A stretch of DNA of 37,632 nt, taken from the NCBI GenBank assembly GCA_026196955.1, contig JAPHTO010000157.1:1-37632 (forward strand), given 5' to 3'. This DNA comes from Colwellia sp. GTDB lineage: Bacteria > Pseudomonadota > Gammaproteobacteria > Enterobacterales > Alteromonadaceae. Shown here in pieces: positions 8,940 to 18,597 of this stretch; within the stretch, counting starts at the first letter, position 1, and each line of letters starts with the position of its first letter. The notes below the pieces were generated by a model that saw only the letters and a program-made list of their open reading frames with translations, was not told the DNA's origin and did no database searches. Made by a program: the position numbers and the translations under genes.

Positions 8940-11900
8940 ATGGATATCAAATATTGGGACGGTGGCCTTGAGCGCCACGAAATCGATGCGATTAAAAAAA
9001 TTGAAAATGTATTAAGTACGCCTAATGTGCAAAAGCATAAAGGCAAAAGTTCAAATCAAGGGCAAGGGTTTGAAGCGCTTCAAGCGTTAAAGAAGCTTTT
9101 TAATGAGGGCTGGAAAGGTTATGCAGGTTTTCGCTTTATCAATAAGCATAAGCAAGGCGAAATAGATTTACTGATAGTAACTCACTGTAATATTTTAATT
9201 ATTGAACTTAAAGACTGGAATGGTAAGCCTGTTACTTCAAATCGTGGAAAATGGTTTTGGGGAAATGAAGATAGGGGCACATCCCCGGTAGAGCTTACTC
9301 GAAAGAAAGAATTTATACTTAAAAACTTGCTTAAACCATTTGCAGGAAAGTTTAAAAATGAAGGACGAGTTCCTCATGTACATTTTTTAGTAGTAATGAG
9401 CGGTGATAGTAACTTTTCTAAGCTACAAAAAAATGATTTAGCCCATACCTTAACGTTAACTGATTTTTGTAAATTATGTTCTAACGAAGGTCAGTTTAAT
9501 AAACGCTTTACTCCTCACCCAGATGCAAAAGTATTGCTGCAAGATATCCCACTGTTAGAAAAAAGCTTACTGCTTAATGATAAAAAAGTAGAAGCTAGAC
9601 CGTTATCAGTTGATGGCTGGTTAGGGCAAGAGCAAATTTTTGATCACCCGAATGAGGTTTATAAAGAGTACCTTGCTCAAAGTGAAGCCGACAAAAATGA
9701 TCGTGCCATTATCCGCAGCTGGGATTTTGATAAACTTTCAAATCATGATGCTAAAACCCCTGATGGACGTATAAAAATTGCCTCTCGTGAACGTGAAGTA
9801 CTCACAAAAATCAAAAGAGAAAATAGAGAGCTGTACGAGCATTGTGTTTCTTCACTAACAATACCGACTAAAGAGAAGATAACCTCGCAGTACAACGAGG
9901 TTGTTGAGCTTCCTCATGGTCATGAGCGCCTTAATGACTTTATCGCTACCTATGGTGAAAACTTAGCCATTGATGAGCGTGTTAACTTGGTTAGAGTGTT
10001 AATAGCTCGCTTTGCAGATTTGCATCAACTACAACTAGCTCACCGAGATATCGGTAAACACAGTATTTGGTTAAGTACTGGGCAGCGTGTTGCGCTTTCA
10101 AACTTTATTTCGGCATTTGCTCGCAAGAAAGAAACCGTAGGTGATATTCGTGATGAACTATCGGTATACAATCAAACTACACCTTCGCTATCTCCCTATC
10201 ATTACGATGTTTCTCGCCTTGCTATCATTGCGTGGTCAATTCTTGAAGCTAAACGATTAACACCTGCGCTTGAAAAATCGTTAGAGGTGGAGCTTTCACA
10301 ATCTGATGCGTGGTATGGCGACACGTTATTAAAAGCATTCAACGGTAAAGACTTTGCTAATGCTGGTGAGTTTTTAGATGTATTGGTTGAACAAGAACCA
10401 AGTAAAGAAGCCGCTTTTAGCTTTTCAACGCAAGAGCTAGAACGATTTGTTAAGGCTAGCAAAATAAGCAAATTGCATCCTGAAGTAGAAGAAATTTCTG
10501 CAAACGATTCAAAAGAAGTATATAAGGCCGACACCGGTGTAGTGAAAGTTTGGAATAATATTAACCCTACTGACATAAATGCCGGTCTCGGGCTTCGCAC
10601 GTTATCGTTTTTAGAACGAGTCGAAAAATTGCAAAGCCTTAATCTAAGTTTTATCCCCACCGTTGTTGATTACGGCATTACCGCACGAGATAGCTCATTG
10701 TATTTGGTGAGTGAATGGATTGAGGGTGAAGCTTTAGATCCTTATCGAATGCGTAACCGCAGAAATGATATTGTAAAAAGCTTAGTAGCCCATATTGAGC
10801 ATATGCACTCATTAGGCTTTGCTCATGGTGACTTAAAACCTGAGAACGTTATTGTTAATAAGCATGGTGACGTTTTTATTATTGATGTTTTAGATTTTCA
10901 TCATGATGCTGAAGAGCTGCTTAATACCGAATATAGTCCGGCTGATATCGATAATAGCTCAGCTTTTGAACGTGATAACTATGCAGTAATGAAGATAAGT
11001 GCAGAGTTACTAGAAATTGACTGGGGCACTGAGAGCTCAAACTTTGAAGCAGTTAGCCAAGCTATTATTCATGAGCTTGAAGACGTTGATTTTGGCTTTA
11101 GGGAATTAACTCGTTTTAAAGATGCTGTTTTAAATCCAGAAAAAACAACACAACCATCGGTTGAAACGATTGATATTGAAATAGGAGGAGCAAGAGAAAA
11201 TTTTGATCCTCTAACAATATACCCTGATAACGGTAAGTTATATGTTTCGATAGAAGAAAGTGATAAGAAAGCTTCTGGTTTGGTAATGAGCTTTTGTGGA
11301 TTAGGTGGCTTCTTTAGGCTTTTCTTCGATCAAGTAAGTTTCACTTTTGAACATGGCTTAGCGCCTAAAACAAGAGATAGTATTTCTCCTAGAGATATCG
11401 AAAATGCTGTTTTAGAACTTCCTTTTGCTATTCGTATTACTCAAGGTAGAGCAAGTAATCTAGAAGTGCTCAATAGACGTATTCGACAGTTTTATAGTTT
11501 CGAAAATGCAGTTAAACAATTTCAGTTAAAACAGAGAAAAGTAGCGCCGCTTTCAATAGAACAACCCAACGATATTATTGAGGATGAGATCAGTGTTGAG
11601 CCGATATCGACCAAAGAGCTTTGGAAGGCAATTCTTAAAACAGAGACTGAATCTCATCCATATGTAGAGCTTATTGGTGAGCCTAGAACACATAAGGATG
11701 ATAAAGACATTCTAATCCTGCCATATGAAGCTGAGAAAGATCCACTTGATGGTTTTACCGCTAAAGATCAAGTTGAAGCGATTATCGTTAATGATGAAGA
11801 AGACTACTTTATTGGCGAAGTTAATTTATCAGCCTCAGGATTGAATAGAGTGCAGTTATCTCGCTATTCGAATAGAGCTCACCGATTAACTGAAGAAGAT

Positions 11901-13877
11901 ATCATTTTCTTTCGTAGTAAAGCGGATAAGTCTTCTTTTAATAAGCGAAAGAACGCATTAACTCGTATTCTTGAACAAGATTCAGTTGTTGAAAACTTAT
12001 CAGATTATTTTGAGCCTGACTGTGACATAGCGCCTACAGACTATGATTTAACTGTCACCGATGAAGACTTTAAACGTTATGACCGAAAAGATGATAACGG
12101 TAATGCTATTAAGCTTAATGAGAAGCAACGAATAGCCTTTCAAAAACTTCTAAGGTTTGGCCCACTTTCAATGCTGCAAGGACCACCTGGTACAGGTAAA
12201 ACTGAGTTTATTGCTGCTTTTGTTCATTACCTAATTGAAAAACAAGGCACTGAGCGAATTTTATTGGTAAGTCAGTCACATGAAGCTGTAAATACTGCTG
12301 CTGAACGAATTCGCAAACACTGTGGCCGTTTAAAAACGGATCTTGATGTGGTGCGTTTTAGTCGAAGTGAATCAACTATTTCTCACTCTTTACGTGATGC
12401 TTATTCTGACAATATTGTTAGTCAAAAAGTAGAACAATTCGAAACTCAATTAAAATATCGAGTGTTGAACCTAGCTAAGTCATTAAAAGCTCCTGCTGAA
12501 TATTTAGAAGCCTATTTAACCTTAGATAAGCAAATCCTTTCACACATTATCGAGCAACAAAATGCATTAATAGCGCTTGATGATGAAGAGTTAGTTGCTA
12601 AACAGAAGAAAGAGCTTAAAAAACAAATTGGTGAAAGGAAGTCATTAATTAACAGTAGACTGCCACAGAGTATACGTACCAACAAAGATTGGCATGATAA
12701 TTTGAGCGAGGTTCGTGAAGGCTTAATTAAAGATTTAAACCATGAGTTTGCTATTGAACCAAATATCTCTAGCTCAGTTCAACGACTAGTGAAACTGTCG
12801 AAAGATATGATACGACTTATGCAATCTGGCAATGCCAATATAGATGAATTTTTGGCTCGTTCAAAGCAACTGGTTGCAGGTACTTGTGTTGGTATTGGTA
12901 ACTGGAATATTGATATAGCAAGTAATCAATATGACTGGGTCATTATTGATGAAGCGGCTCGTTCTATAGCAAGTGAACTTGCTATAGCTATGCAAGTAGG
13001 TAAACGAGTGTTACTGGTGGGCGATCATAAGCAATTACCTCCGCTTTATACCGACCCTCACAAAAAAGCGTTAGCAAGACATTTAGGTATTCAATCATCG
13101 AATGATATTGATGAATTAATTGAAAGTGACTTTGCTCGTGCGTTTGAAAGTGATTATGGAAAACAAGTAGGTGCAAAACTACTTGTACAATATCGTATGG
13201 CTCCTGCTATTGGTACTTTGGTTTCTCAGTGTTTTTATGATGGTGAGTTAGAAAATGGTGAGAGAAATATCCCTGATATTTACCGTGATGTGCCCAAAGC
13301 ATTGAGTTCAGTTGCAACGTGGCTTGATACATCGAATTTAAATAAAAAAGCACATCATCAAACGGGGTCTGGTCGAAGTATTTACAACGATGCTGAAGCT
13401 GATGCTATTGTCGATTTGCTTAAACAGGTTGATGAAAACGAGGCTTTTGTTCATTCATTACTAGAGCAAGTAAAAGAAGGTGAAGCTGCTATTGGTGTTA
13501 TTTGTATGTACGCCGAGCAAAAAAGACGTATTAGACAAAAAGTTAAAAAAGCCTCTTTATCTGATGAACTAACTAAATTATTGAAAATTGATACTGTAGA
13601 TAGTTATCAGGGTAAAGAGAATCGCGTGATTATTTTATCGGTAACCCGTTCAGAGCAAAAACAAGGTGCAGGATTTTTAAAGCTACCAAACCGAATTAAT
13701 GTTGGCCTTTCAAGAGCTATGGACCGTTTGGTAATTGTTGGTGATAAGAGAATGTGGCAAGGAAAGAATAGCCAATTGCCATTTGGTAAGGTTATTAAGT
13801 TTATGGAAGAAAACGCTAGTGAAGACTTGTATCGCTTTGTAGGTATTACAACCAAGAAATTTAAGAAGGCGGTATAA
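8940..13877 (+). CDS. NERD nuclease - pseudokinase - Ser/Thr kinase - SF1 helicase fusion protein
   Basis: 1645 residues. The N-terminal NERD domain has D76 and E89-L-K91, a PD-(D/E)xK nuclease signature. A first kinase-like domain has HRDIGKHS at 368-375, but the loop Asn is Ser and the DFG position reads SNF (387-389), so it is probably a pseudokinase. A second kinase domain, about 505-700, keeps K536, HGDLKPEN at 629-636 (catalytic D631) and D649 in DVLDF, so it may be active. Then comes an SF1 helicase of AAA_11/AAA_12 type: Walker A GPPGTGKT at 1081-1088, DEAA at 1337-1340, GDHKQLPP from 1361, and DSYQGKENRVII followed by NVGLSRA near the end. NERD plus kinase recalls PglW of BREX type 2, but that protein has no such helicase. 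It probably senses or processes DNA and phosphorylates a partner; this is inferred. The next gene starts 5 nt later. Confidence 0.85.
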   Translation: MDIKYWDGGLERHEIDAIKKIENVLSTPNVQKHKGKSSNQGQGFEALQALKKLFNEGWKGYAGFRFINKHKQGEIDLLIVTHCNILIIELKDWNGKPVTSNRGKWFWGNEDRGTSPVELTRKKEFILKNLLKPFAGKFKNEGRVPHVHFLVVMSGDSNFSKLQKNDLAHTLTLTDFCKLCSNEGQFNKRFTPHPDAKVLLQDIPLLEKSLLLNDKKVEARPLSVDGWLGQEQIFDHPNEVYKEYLAQSEADKNDRAIIRSWDFDKLSNHDAKTPDGRIKIASREREVLTKIKRENRELYEHCVSSLTIPTKEKITSQYNEVVELPHGHERLNDFIATYGENLAIDERVNLVRVLIARFADLHQLQLAHRDIGKHSIWLSTGQRVALSNFISAFARKKETVGDIRDELSVYNQTTPSLSPYHYDVSRLAIIAWSILEAKRLTPALEKSLEVELSQSDAWYGDTLLKAFNGKDFANAGEFLDVLVEQEPSKEAAFSFSTQELERFVKASKISKLHPEVEEISANDSKEVYKADTGVVKVWNNINPTDINAGLGLRTLSFLERVEKLQSLNLSFIPTVVDYGITARDSSLYLVSEWIEGEALDPYRMRNRRNDIVKSLVAHIEHMHSLGFAHGDLKPENVIVNKHGDVFIIDVLDFHHDAEELLNTEYSPADIDNSSAFERDNYAVMKISAELLEIDWGTESSNFEAVSQAIIHELEDVDFGFRELTRFKDAVLNPEKTTQPSVETIDIEIGGARENFDPLTIYPDNGKLYVSIEESDKKASGLVMSFCGLGGFFRLFFDQVSFTFEHGLAPKTRDSISPRDIENAVLELPFAIRITQGRASNLEVLNRRIRQFYSFENAVKQFQLKQRKVAPLSIEQPNDIIEDEISVEPISTKELWKAILKTETESHPYVELIGEPRTHKDDKDILILPYEAEKDPLDGFTAKDQVEAIIVNDEEDYFIGEVNLSASGLNRVQLSRYSNRAHRLTEEDIIFFRSKADKSSFNKRKNALTRILEQDSVVENLSDYFEPDCDIAPTDYDLTVTDEDFKRYDRKDDNGNAIKLNEKQRIAFQKLLRFGPLSMLQGPPGTGKTEFIAAFVHYLIEKQGTERILLVSQSHEAVNTAAERIRKHCGRLKTDLDVVRFSRSESTISHSLRDAYSDNIVSQKVEQFETQLKYRVLNLAKSLKAPAEYLEAYLTLDKQILSHIIEQQNALIALDDEELVAKQKKELKKQIGERKSLINSRLPQSIRTNKDWHDNLSEVREGLIKDLNHEFAIEPNISSSVQRLVKLSKDMIRLMQSGNANIDEFLARSKQLVAGTCVGIGNWNIDIASNQYDWVIIDEAARSIASELAIAMQVGKRVLLVGDHKQLPPLYTDPHKKALARHLGIQSSNDIDELIESDFARAFESDYGKQVGAKLLVQYRMAPAIGTLVSQCFYDGELENGERNIPDIYRDVPKALSSVATWLDTSNLNKKAHHQTGSGRSIYNDAEADAIVDLLKQVDENEAFVHSLLEQVKEGEAAIGVICMYAEQKRRIRQKVKKASLSDELTKLLKIDTVDSYQGKENRVIILSVTRSEQKQGAGFLKLPNRINVGLSRAMDRLVIVGDKRMWQGKNSQLPFGKVIKFMEENASEDLYRFVGITTKKFKKAV

Positions 13878-13882
13878 CTGTT

Positions 13883-15268
13883 ATGGAAAACACAACGATT
13901 GAATTTAATGAAATAGATTATATTGTGCCTACTGAAACATTTGGCATTGAATATTCCTATTTAAGTAAACAAGGCTTTCCGTTCATAAAAGAATTTTTGC
14001 TTAAAGCACTTTATATTTCACCGCTTTCTAAGTTTGAACTGTCTTCATTTTTTGGCTTTAACCAACGTGAATTGGCTGCTGCTATTGAAGAGCCTATCAG
14101 TAAAGGTGAAGTTGCATATTCTGAAGAAGGAAAGCTATTTTTAACCACATTGGCAAAAGGTTACTTTTCATCATTAGATGATAAGCCTATGATTGAGAAA
14201 CCACGGTCTAGAACTTCTTCTGTTTCATTTGAATTAGCTGGGTTTAATAAGGTTAAAAACCAGCATGAAAATTGGCACACAGGTCTTCGTTTAAGTGTTA
14301 ACCATGAAGTACAAAGTTTAAGTGAGCAGCATGCAATAGCTATGTTCACTAAACACTTTCAGCGGCTAGTAGAAAGAGGTGAATTGGGGGTTATTAAAAC
14401 TCATGATAACTCGTTACCTAGTCTGTATTCAGTTGATAAAGTGTCTCGAAAGAAAACTATCGCTCACAGGGTTAAGCGTAAGTTTGAGATAGATTTAGAC
14501 AGCCGAATTAAGCCTTTTTACGTTGATAAACTTTACGAAAATGATGAGGCGATAACACAGGCTATTGCAAAAGAAACTGACAACATTAGATTGGGTGACA
14601 ACATAGATAGCATTGCTGCCGCATGGGATGCTCTTGAAGATATGTCTGTTAGTCGTTTTATCAAAAATGACAGTATCGACTTTCGAGGAATGGCCGCTGA
14701 AATGGTAGCTGGCTCATTTGATAAACCGTATGAGCTTTTGGTTGGCCCATTATATGGTAGACAACCTTGGGCTGTTGTTGAAAATAATTTAAAGAAACTC
14801 AAGCCTCATAAAAAGACGCAAAAACCAAGAGAACTATGCTGGTTTGGTGCTAATACTCGTTATTGGGGAATGAGTGAAGGTTTTACTAAAGCTAAAGATA
14901 GCCTGAATAACTATAAAACTAATGGAAAAAATACCAATTATAAGCTGAAGGTGTATTTACCTTGTGATGACAATCAAAATGTTGAAAGGCAAGCTGGTAG
15001 AGCATGGAAGCACAAATTAGGTAGCATTGAGTTTTGTGAAGGTATTAGAAACGGCTTATTTGATGGTAGCGTTGAGGTTTTACTCTTAGATAATGAGTTT
15101 GCTGCGGTAAGTTATCACTTATCACTACCTGATCTTAGCCCTGTTCATATACCTCTAGGTTTTTTCACCACAGACCAAAAGTTAGTTGCCAAAATAGCTC
15201 GCGTTGCTAATGAGTTTTTGAAAGGCTCGGTATCTCACGGTAAACCGAATTTAATCGGTAAATTATAA
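13883..15268 (+). CDS. Uncharacterised partner of the kinase-helicase (461 aa)
   Basis: I do not recognise this family. The start lies 5 nt after the kinase-helicase stop, so the two are almost certainly co-translated and probably work together. The first 90 residues are helix-rich, and the stretch SKFELSSFFGFNQRELAAAIEEPISKGEVAYSEE around 50-85 (described, not all conserved) looks like a winged-helix DNA-binding fold. The C-terminal half contains a mixed alpha/beta region with WFGANTRYWGM near 313-323, then alternating strands near 350-430 ending in SPVHIPLGFF. No nuclease, ATPase, membrane or zinc motif is visible, and there is no HKD motif, so a phospholipase D-type nuclease is not supported. 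Composition matches the neighbouring island genes. It is a real gene with unknown function, and its fixed place between kinase-helicase and hsdR is the best clue. Confidence 0.8.
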   Translation: MENTTIEFNEIDYIVPTETFGIEYSYLSKQGFPFIKEFLLKALYISPLSKFELSSFFGFNQRELAAAIEEPISKGEVAYSEEGKLFLTTLAKGYFSSLDDKPMIEKPRSRTSSVSFELAGFNKVKNQHENWHTGLRLSVNHEVQSLSEQHAIAMFTKHFQRLVERGELGVIKTHDNSLPSLYSVDKVSRKKTIAHRVKRKFEIDLDSRIKPFYVDKLYENDEAITQAIAKETDNIRLGDNIDSIAAAWDALEDMSVSRFIKNDSIDFRGMAAEMVAGSFDKPYELLVGPLYGRQPWAVVENNLKKLKPHKKTQKPRELCWFGANTRYWGMSEGFTKAKDSLNNYKTNGKNTNYKLKVYLPCDDNQNVERQAGRAWKHKLGSIEFCEGIRNGLFDGSVEVLLLDNEFAAVSYHLSLPDLSPVHIPLGFFTTDQKLVAKIARVANEFLKGSVSHGKPNLIGKL

Positions 15269-15294
15269 TAATCAAAGGATTTTCTGAGGCGTAT

Positions 15295-18200
15295 ATGAAG
15301 TTTACAGAAGCACAATTAGAAGCAGCTATTATAGAGTTACTCGGTGATCAAGGATATCCATACACCTCTGGTGCTGACCTTTCGTCAACTGATGGTTCTA
15401 GGCAACCTGAGCAAGTGCTCATTAAAGATGACTTAAGAACCTATTTAGCTAATCGTTATGCTGCTGATGAAATCACCACAGGTGAAATTGAAAGCATTAT
15501 TCTACAGCTCGAAACCTTGCCTGTAGGTGACTTATATGAAAGTAATAAAACCTTCTGTAAATGGTTAAGTGATGGTTTTTTATTAAAACGTGAATCAGGT
15601 AGTAAGCCAGGTGAAGCTTCTAAAAAAGATTTATATATTCAGTTGATTGACTACGAAGAAGTAGCGGTTGCTCAAGAATCATATGAAGCGTTACCTATGG
15701 TAGCTGAGCAAAGCGTATCTTATGTTGCAACAACACAGCACAACATTTTTAAAATGGTTAATCAGCTAGAGATTGACAGTCCATCAGCTGATAACTCCAT
15801 GCGTATTCCTGATGGTATTTTATATATAAATGGCTTACCTGTGGTGGTGTTTGAATTTAAGAGCGCTATTCGTGAAGAGCAAGCCACATTACATCATGCC
15901 TACGAACAATTAACCGTTCGTTATCGCCGTGATATTCCCCAGTTATTTGTTTTCAATGCACTCTGCGTTATTAGCGATGGTGTAAATAATAAAATGGGCA
16001 ATGTATTTGCACCTTATGATTTTTATTATGCATGGCGCAAGGTTACTGGTGATGAATCAATAGAGCAAGATGGTATTAATGGCTTGCATACTATGTTGCA
16101 GGGCTTGTTTGATAAAGAACGTTTGTGTGATGTTATTCGTAACTTTATTTACTTCCCTGATAAATCAAAAGGTGAAGTGAAAATAGTTTGTCGTTATCCA
16201 CAATATTACGCTGCTAGAAAGCTCTATGAGAACATTAAAAAAGAGCGAAAGCTACCTTCTCTTGATGGTAAAGGCTGTGAAGGCGGTAGTGGTAAAGGCG
16301 GAACTTATTTTGGTGCAACGGGCTGTGGTAAAAGCTTTACCATGCAGTTTTTATCCCGCTTATTAATGAAAAGCGTTGAATTTGAAAGCCCGACCATCGT
16401 ATTAATAACTGATAGAACAGATTTAGATGATCAGCTATCCCAACAATTCTCAAATGCTAAAAGCTATATTGGCGATGATCATATTGTTAGTGTTGAAAGC
16501 CGCGACCAACTAAGACAACTACTTAAAGGCCGACAAAGTGGCGGTGTCTTTTTAACGACTATTCATAAGTTTACCGAAGATATAGAAGTATTAACTGAAC
16601 GTACTAATGTTATATGTATTTCAGATGAGGCACATCGTAGCCAGGTTAATTTAGACCAAAAGGTGGTAATTACTGAGAAAGGCCCTAATGCCGGAGTGAG
16701 GCGCACATACGGCTTTGCAAAGTATTTACATGACTCATTACCTAATGCGACCTTTGTTGGTTTTACTGGCACGCCTATTGATGCCACGTTGGACGTATTT
16801 GGTAAGGTTATTGATGCTTATACCATGTCAGAGTCGGTTAAAGATGAAATAACGGTTCGCATTGTTTATGAAGGCCGTGCGGCAAAAGTATTACTTAACA
16901 ATGCCAAGCTTGAAGAAATAGAAGCCTATTACAAGCAATGTGAAGATTCTGGTAGCAATGAACATCAAATAGAAGAAAGTAAGAAAGCTACTTCGAGTAT
17001 GAATTCGATTTTGGGCGATCCTGATCGTATCCGTACGCTTGCTAAAGATTTTGTTGAACACTACGAAGGACGCATCAATGAAGGCTCGACCATAAAAGGT
17101 AAAGCCATATTTGTAAGTAGCTCTCGTGAGATTGCTTACCTGTTTTACCAAGAACTTGAAGAGTTGCGTCCACAATGGTTTGAAATACTGGAGTGCGAGA
17201 AAGGCTCAACGTTAACTGAGCAAGAGCGTAAGAAAATCAAACCTATGGAGCGTGTCAAAATGGTTATGACACGTGGTAAAGATGATCCAGAAGCCTTGTA
17301 TAACTTACTAGGAACTAAAGAGTATCGCAAAGAGTTAGACCGTCAATTTAAGAATGATAAATCTAATTTCAAAATCGCTATTGTCGTAGATATGTGGCTT
17401 ACCGGTTTTGATGTACCGTTTCTTGATACGATTTACATTGATAAGCCATTGCAAAAACATAACCTTATTCAAACCATTTCTCGTGTTAACCGCAAGTTTT
17501 CAGGCAAGCATAAAGGTTTAGTGGTTGATTACATCGGTATTAAAACTGCGATGAATAAAGCGTTAGCGCAGTTCTCAAAGTCAGAAGAAACTAACTTTGA
17601 AGATATCAATCAGTCGGTTATTGCTGTTAAAGATCATTTAGATCTGCTTAACCGCATCTTCCATAAATTCGATTCCTCGCCTTATTTCACTGGCGAGCCA
17701 GTGGCACAGTTAAATTGCTTAAATAATGCGGCTGAATTTGTACTATCTGTAGGCAAACTTGAGAAACGATTTATGGCGTTAGTTAAGCGCCTTAAAGCGG
17801 CTTATGATGTTTGTTGTGGTAGCGAGAAGCTATCTCAACAAGAACGTGATTTTATTCATTTCTATCTTGCTGTGCGCTCTATCATCTACAAGTTAACCAA
17901 AGGTGAAGCTCCTGATACCGCACAAATGAACGCTAAAGTACGAGAAATGATTGCAGAGGCGCTTAAAAGTGATGGTGTAGAGGAAATATTCAAACTTGGC
18001 AATGATGATGGTGAGATTGATATTTTCGATGAAGACTATCTTGCCAAAATTGGCAAGATAAAGCTGCCCAATACCAAGATAATGCTGCTACAAAAAATGT
18101 TAGCAAAAGCCATTGATGAAATGAAAAAGGTTAATCTTGCTCAGGGAGTCGATTTCACTAAACGTTTTAAGGCTTTAGTTGAAAAGTACAATGAGCGAAA

Positions 18201-18597
18201 AGAAGAAGATGTATTGGTGAGCGAAGTATTAGAAGACTTCTCTGATGAGATCATCAATATGTTTACCGACCTTAAAACAGAGATGGATTCCAACGATGAT
18301 TTAGGTATTAGCTTTGAAGAAAAAGCCTTTTACGACATCTTAAAATCGTTGGCTGTTAAGTATGACTTTACCTACCCAGACGATAAATTGATTGAGTTAT
18401 CACAAGCGGTAAAAGAAGTTGTTGATGATAAAGCCAAATATACCGACTGGAATAACCGTGACGATATTAAGGCTGAACTAAAAGTTGACTTAATCATGCT
18501 GCTCGCCAGGTTTGGCTACCCACCAGTAAGTCGAGACGAAGTGTATAAAGAGATTTTTGCGCAGGCTGAGAATTTTAAGAAAAACAGAGGTGTGTAA
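15295..18597 (+). CDS. hsdR: Type I restriction enzyme, endonuclease and translocase subunit R
   Basis: 1100 residues, EcoKI-like HsdR. It uses ATP to translocate DNA and cut it when the HsdS site is unmethylated. The N-terminal nuclease has D173 and E187-F-K189 (PD-ExK). The SF2 motor has Walker A GATGCGKS at 340-347, DEAH at 444-447, FTGTP near 490, and the motif VI region with QTISRVNRKF near 727. Just before Walker A there is a short glycine-rich segment (about 321-337) that may be an extra loop. The C-terminal 300 residues are the helical region that binds the M2S core. It is separated from hsdS by three other genes (7.5 kb), which is unusual. Its stop shares one base with the next start codon. 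Confidence 0.95.
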   Translation: MKFTEAQLEAAIIELLGDQGYPYTSGADLSSTDGSRQPEQVLIKDDLRTYLANRYAADEITTGEIESIILQLETLPVGDLYESNKTFCKWLSDGFLLKRESGSKPGEASKKDLYIQLIDYEEVAVAQESYEALPMVAEQSVSYVATTQHNIFKMVNQLEIDSPSADNSMRIPDGILYINGLPVVVFEFKSAIREEQATLHHAYEQLTVRYRRDIPQLFVFNALCVISDGVNNKMGNVFAPYDFYYAWRKVTGDESIEQDGINGLHTMLQGLFDKERLCDVIRNFIYFPDKSKGEVKIVCRYPQYYAARKLYENIKKERKLPSLDGKGCEGGSGKGGTYFGATGCGKSFTMQFLSRLLMKSVEFESPTIVLITDRTDLDDQLSQQFSNAKSYIGDDHIVSVESRDQLRQLLKGRQSGGVFLTTIHKFTEDIEVLTERTNVICISDEAHRSQVNLDQKVVITEKGPNAGVRRTYGFAKYLHDSLPNATFVGFTGTPIDATLDVFGKVIDAYTMSESVKDEITVRIVYEGRAAKVLLNNAKLEEIEAYYKQCEDSGSNEHQIEESKKATSSMNSILGDPDRIRTLAKDFVEHYEGRINEGSTIKGKAIFVSSSREIAYLFYQELEELRPQWFEILECEKGSTLTEQERKKIKPMERVKMVMTRGKDDPEALYNLLGTKEYRKELDRQFKNDKSNFKIAIVVDMWLTGFDVPFLDTIYIDKPLQKHNLIQTISRVNRKFSGKHKGLVVDYIGIKTAMNKALAQFSKSEETNFEDINQSVIAVKDHLDLLNRIFHKFDSSPYFTGEPVAQLNCLNNAAEFVLSVGKLEKRFMALVKRLKAAYDVCCGSEKLSQQERDFIHFYLAVRSIIYKLTKGEAPDTAQMNAKVREMIAEALKSDGVEEIFKLGNDDGEIDIFDEDYLAKIGKIKLPNTKIMLLQKMLAKAIDEMKKVNLAQGVDFTKRFKALVEKYNERKEEDVLVSEVLEDFSDEIINMFTDLKTEMDSNDDLGISFEEKAFYDILKSLAVKYDFTYPDDKLIELSQAVKEVVDDKAKYTDWNNRDDIKAELKVDLIMLLARFGYPPVSRDEVYKEIFAQAENFKKNRGV

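Noticed and set aside
10202-10660. 152-codon open frame on the minus strand
   Set aside because: It lies fully inside the kinase-helicase gene, has no ribosome-binding site or recognisable fold, and the sense strand codes for conserved kinase sequence there.
13883-15268. Phospholipase D-type nuclease assignment for the 461-aa protein
   Set aside because: The strand-rich C-terminal half suggested it, but no HKD motif is present in either half.
16255-16305. Glycine-rich insert before the HsdR Walker A as a possible repeat-element insertion
   Set aside because: The segment is short, in frame and at a loop position where HsdR proteins vary; no second copy is seen in the window.
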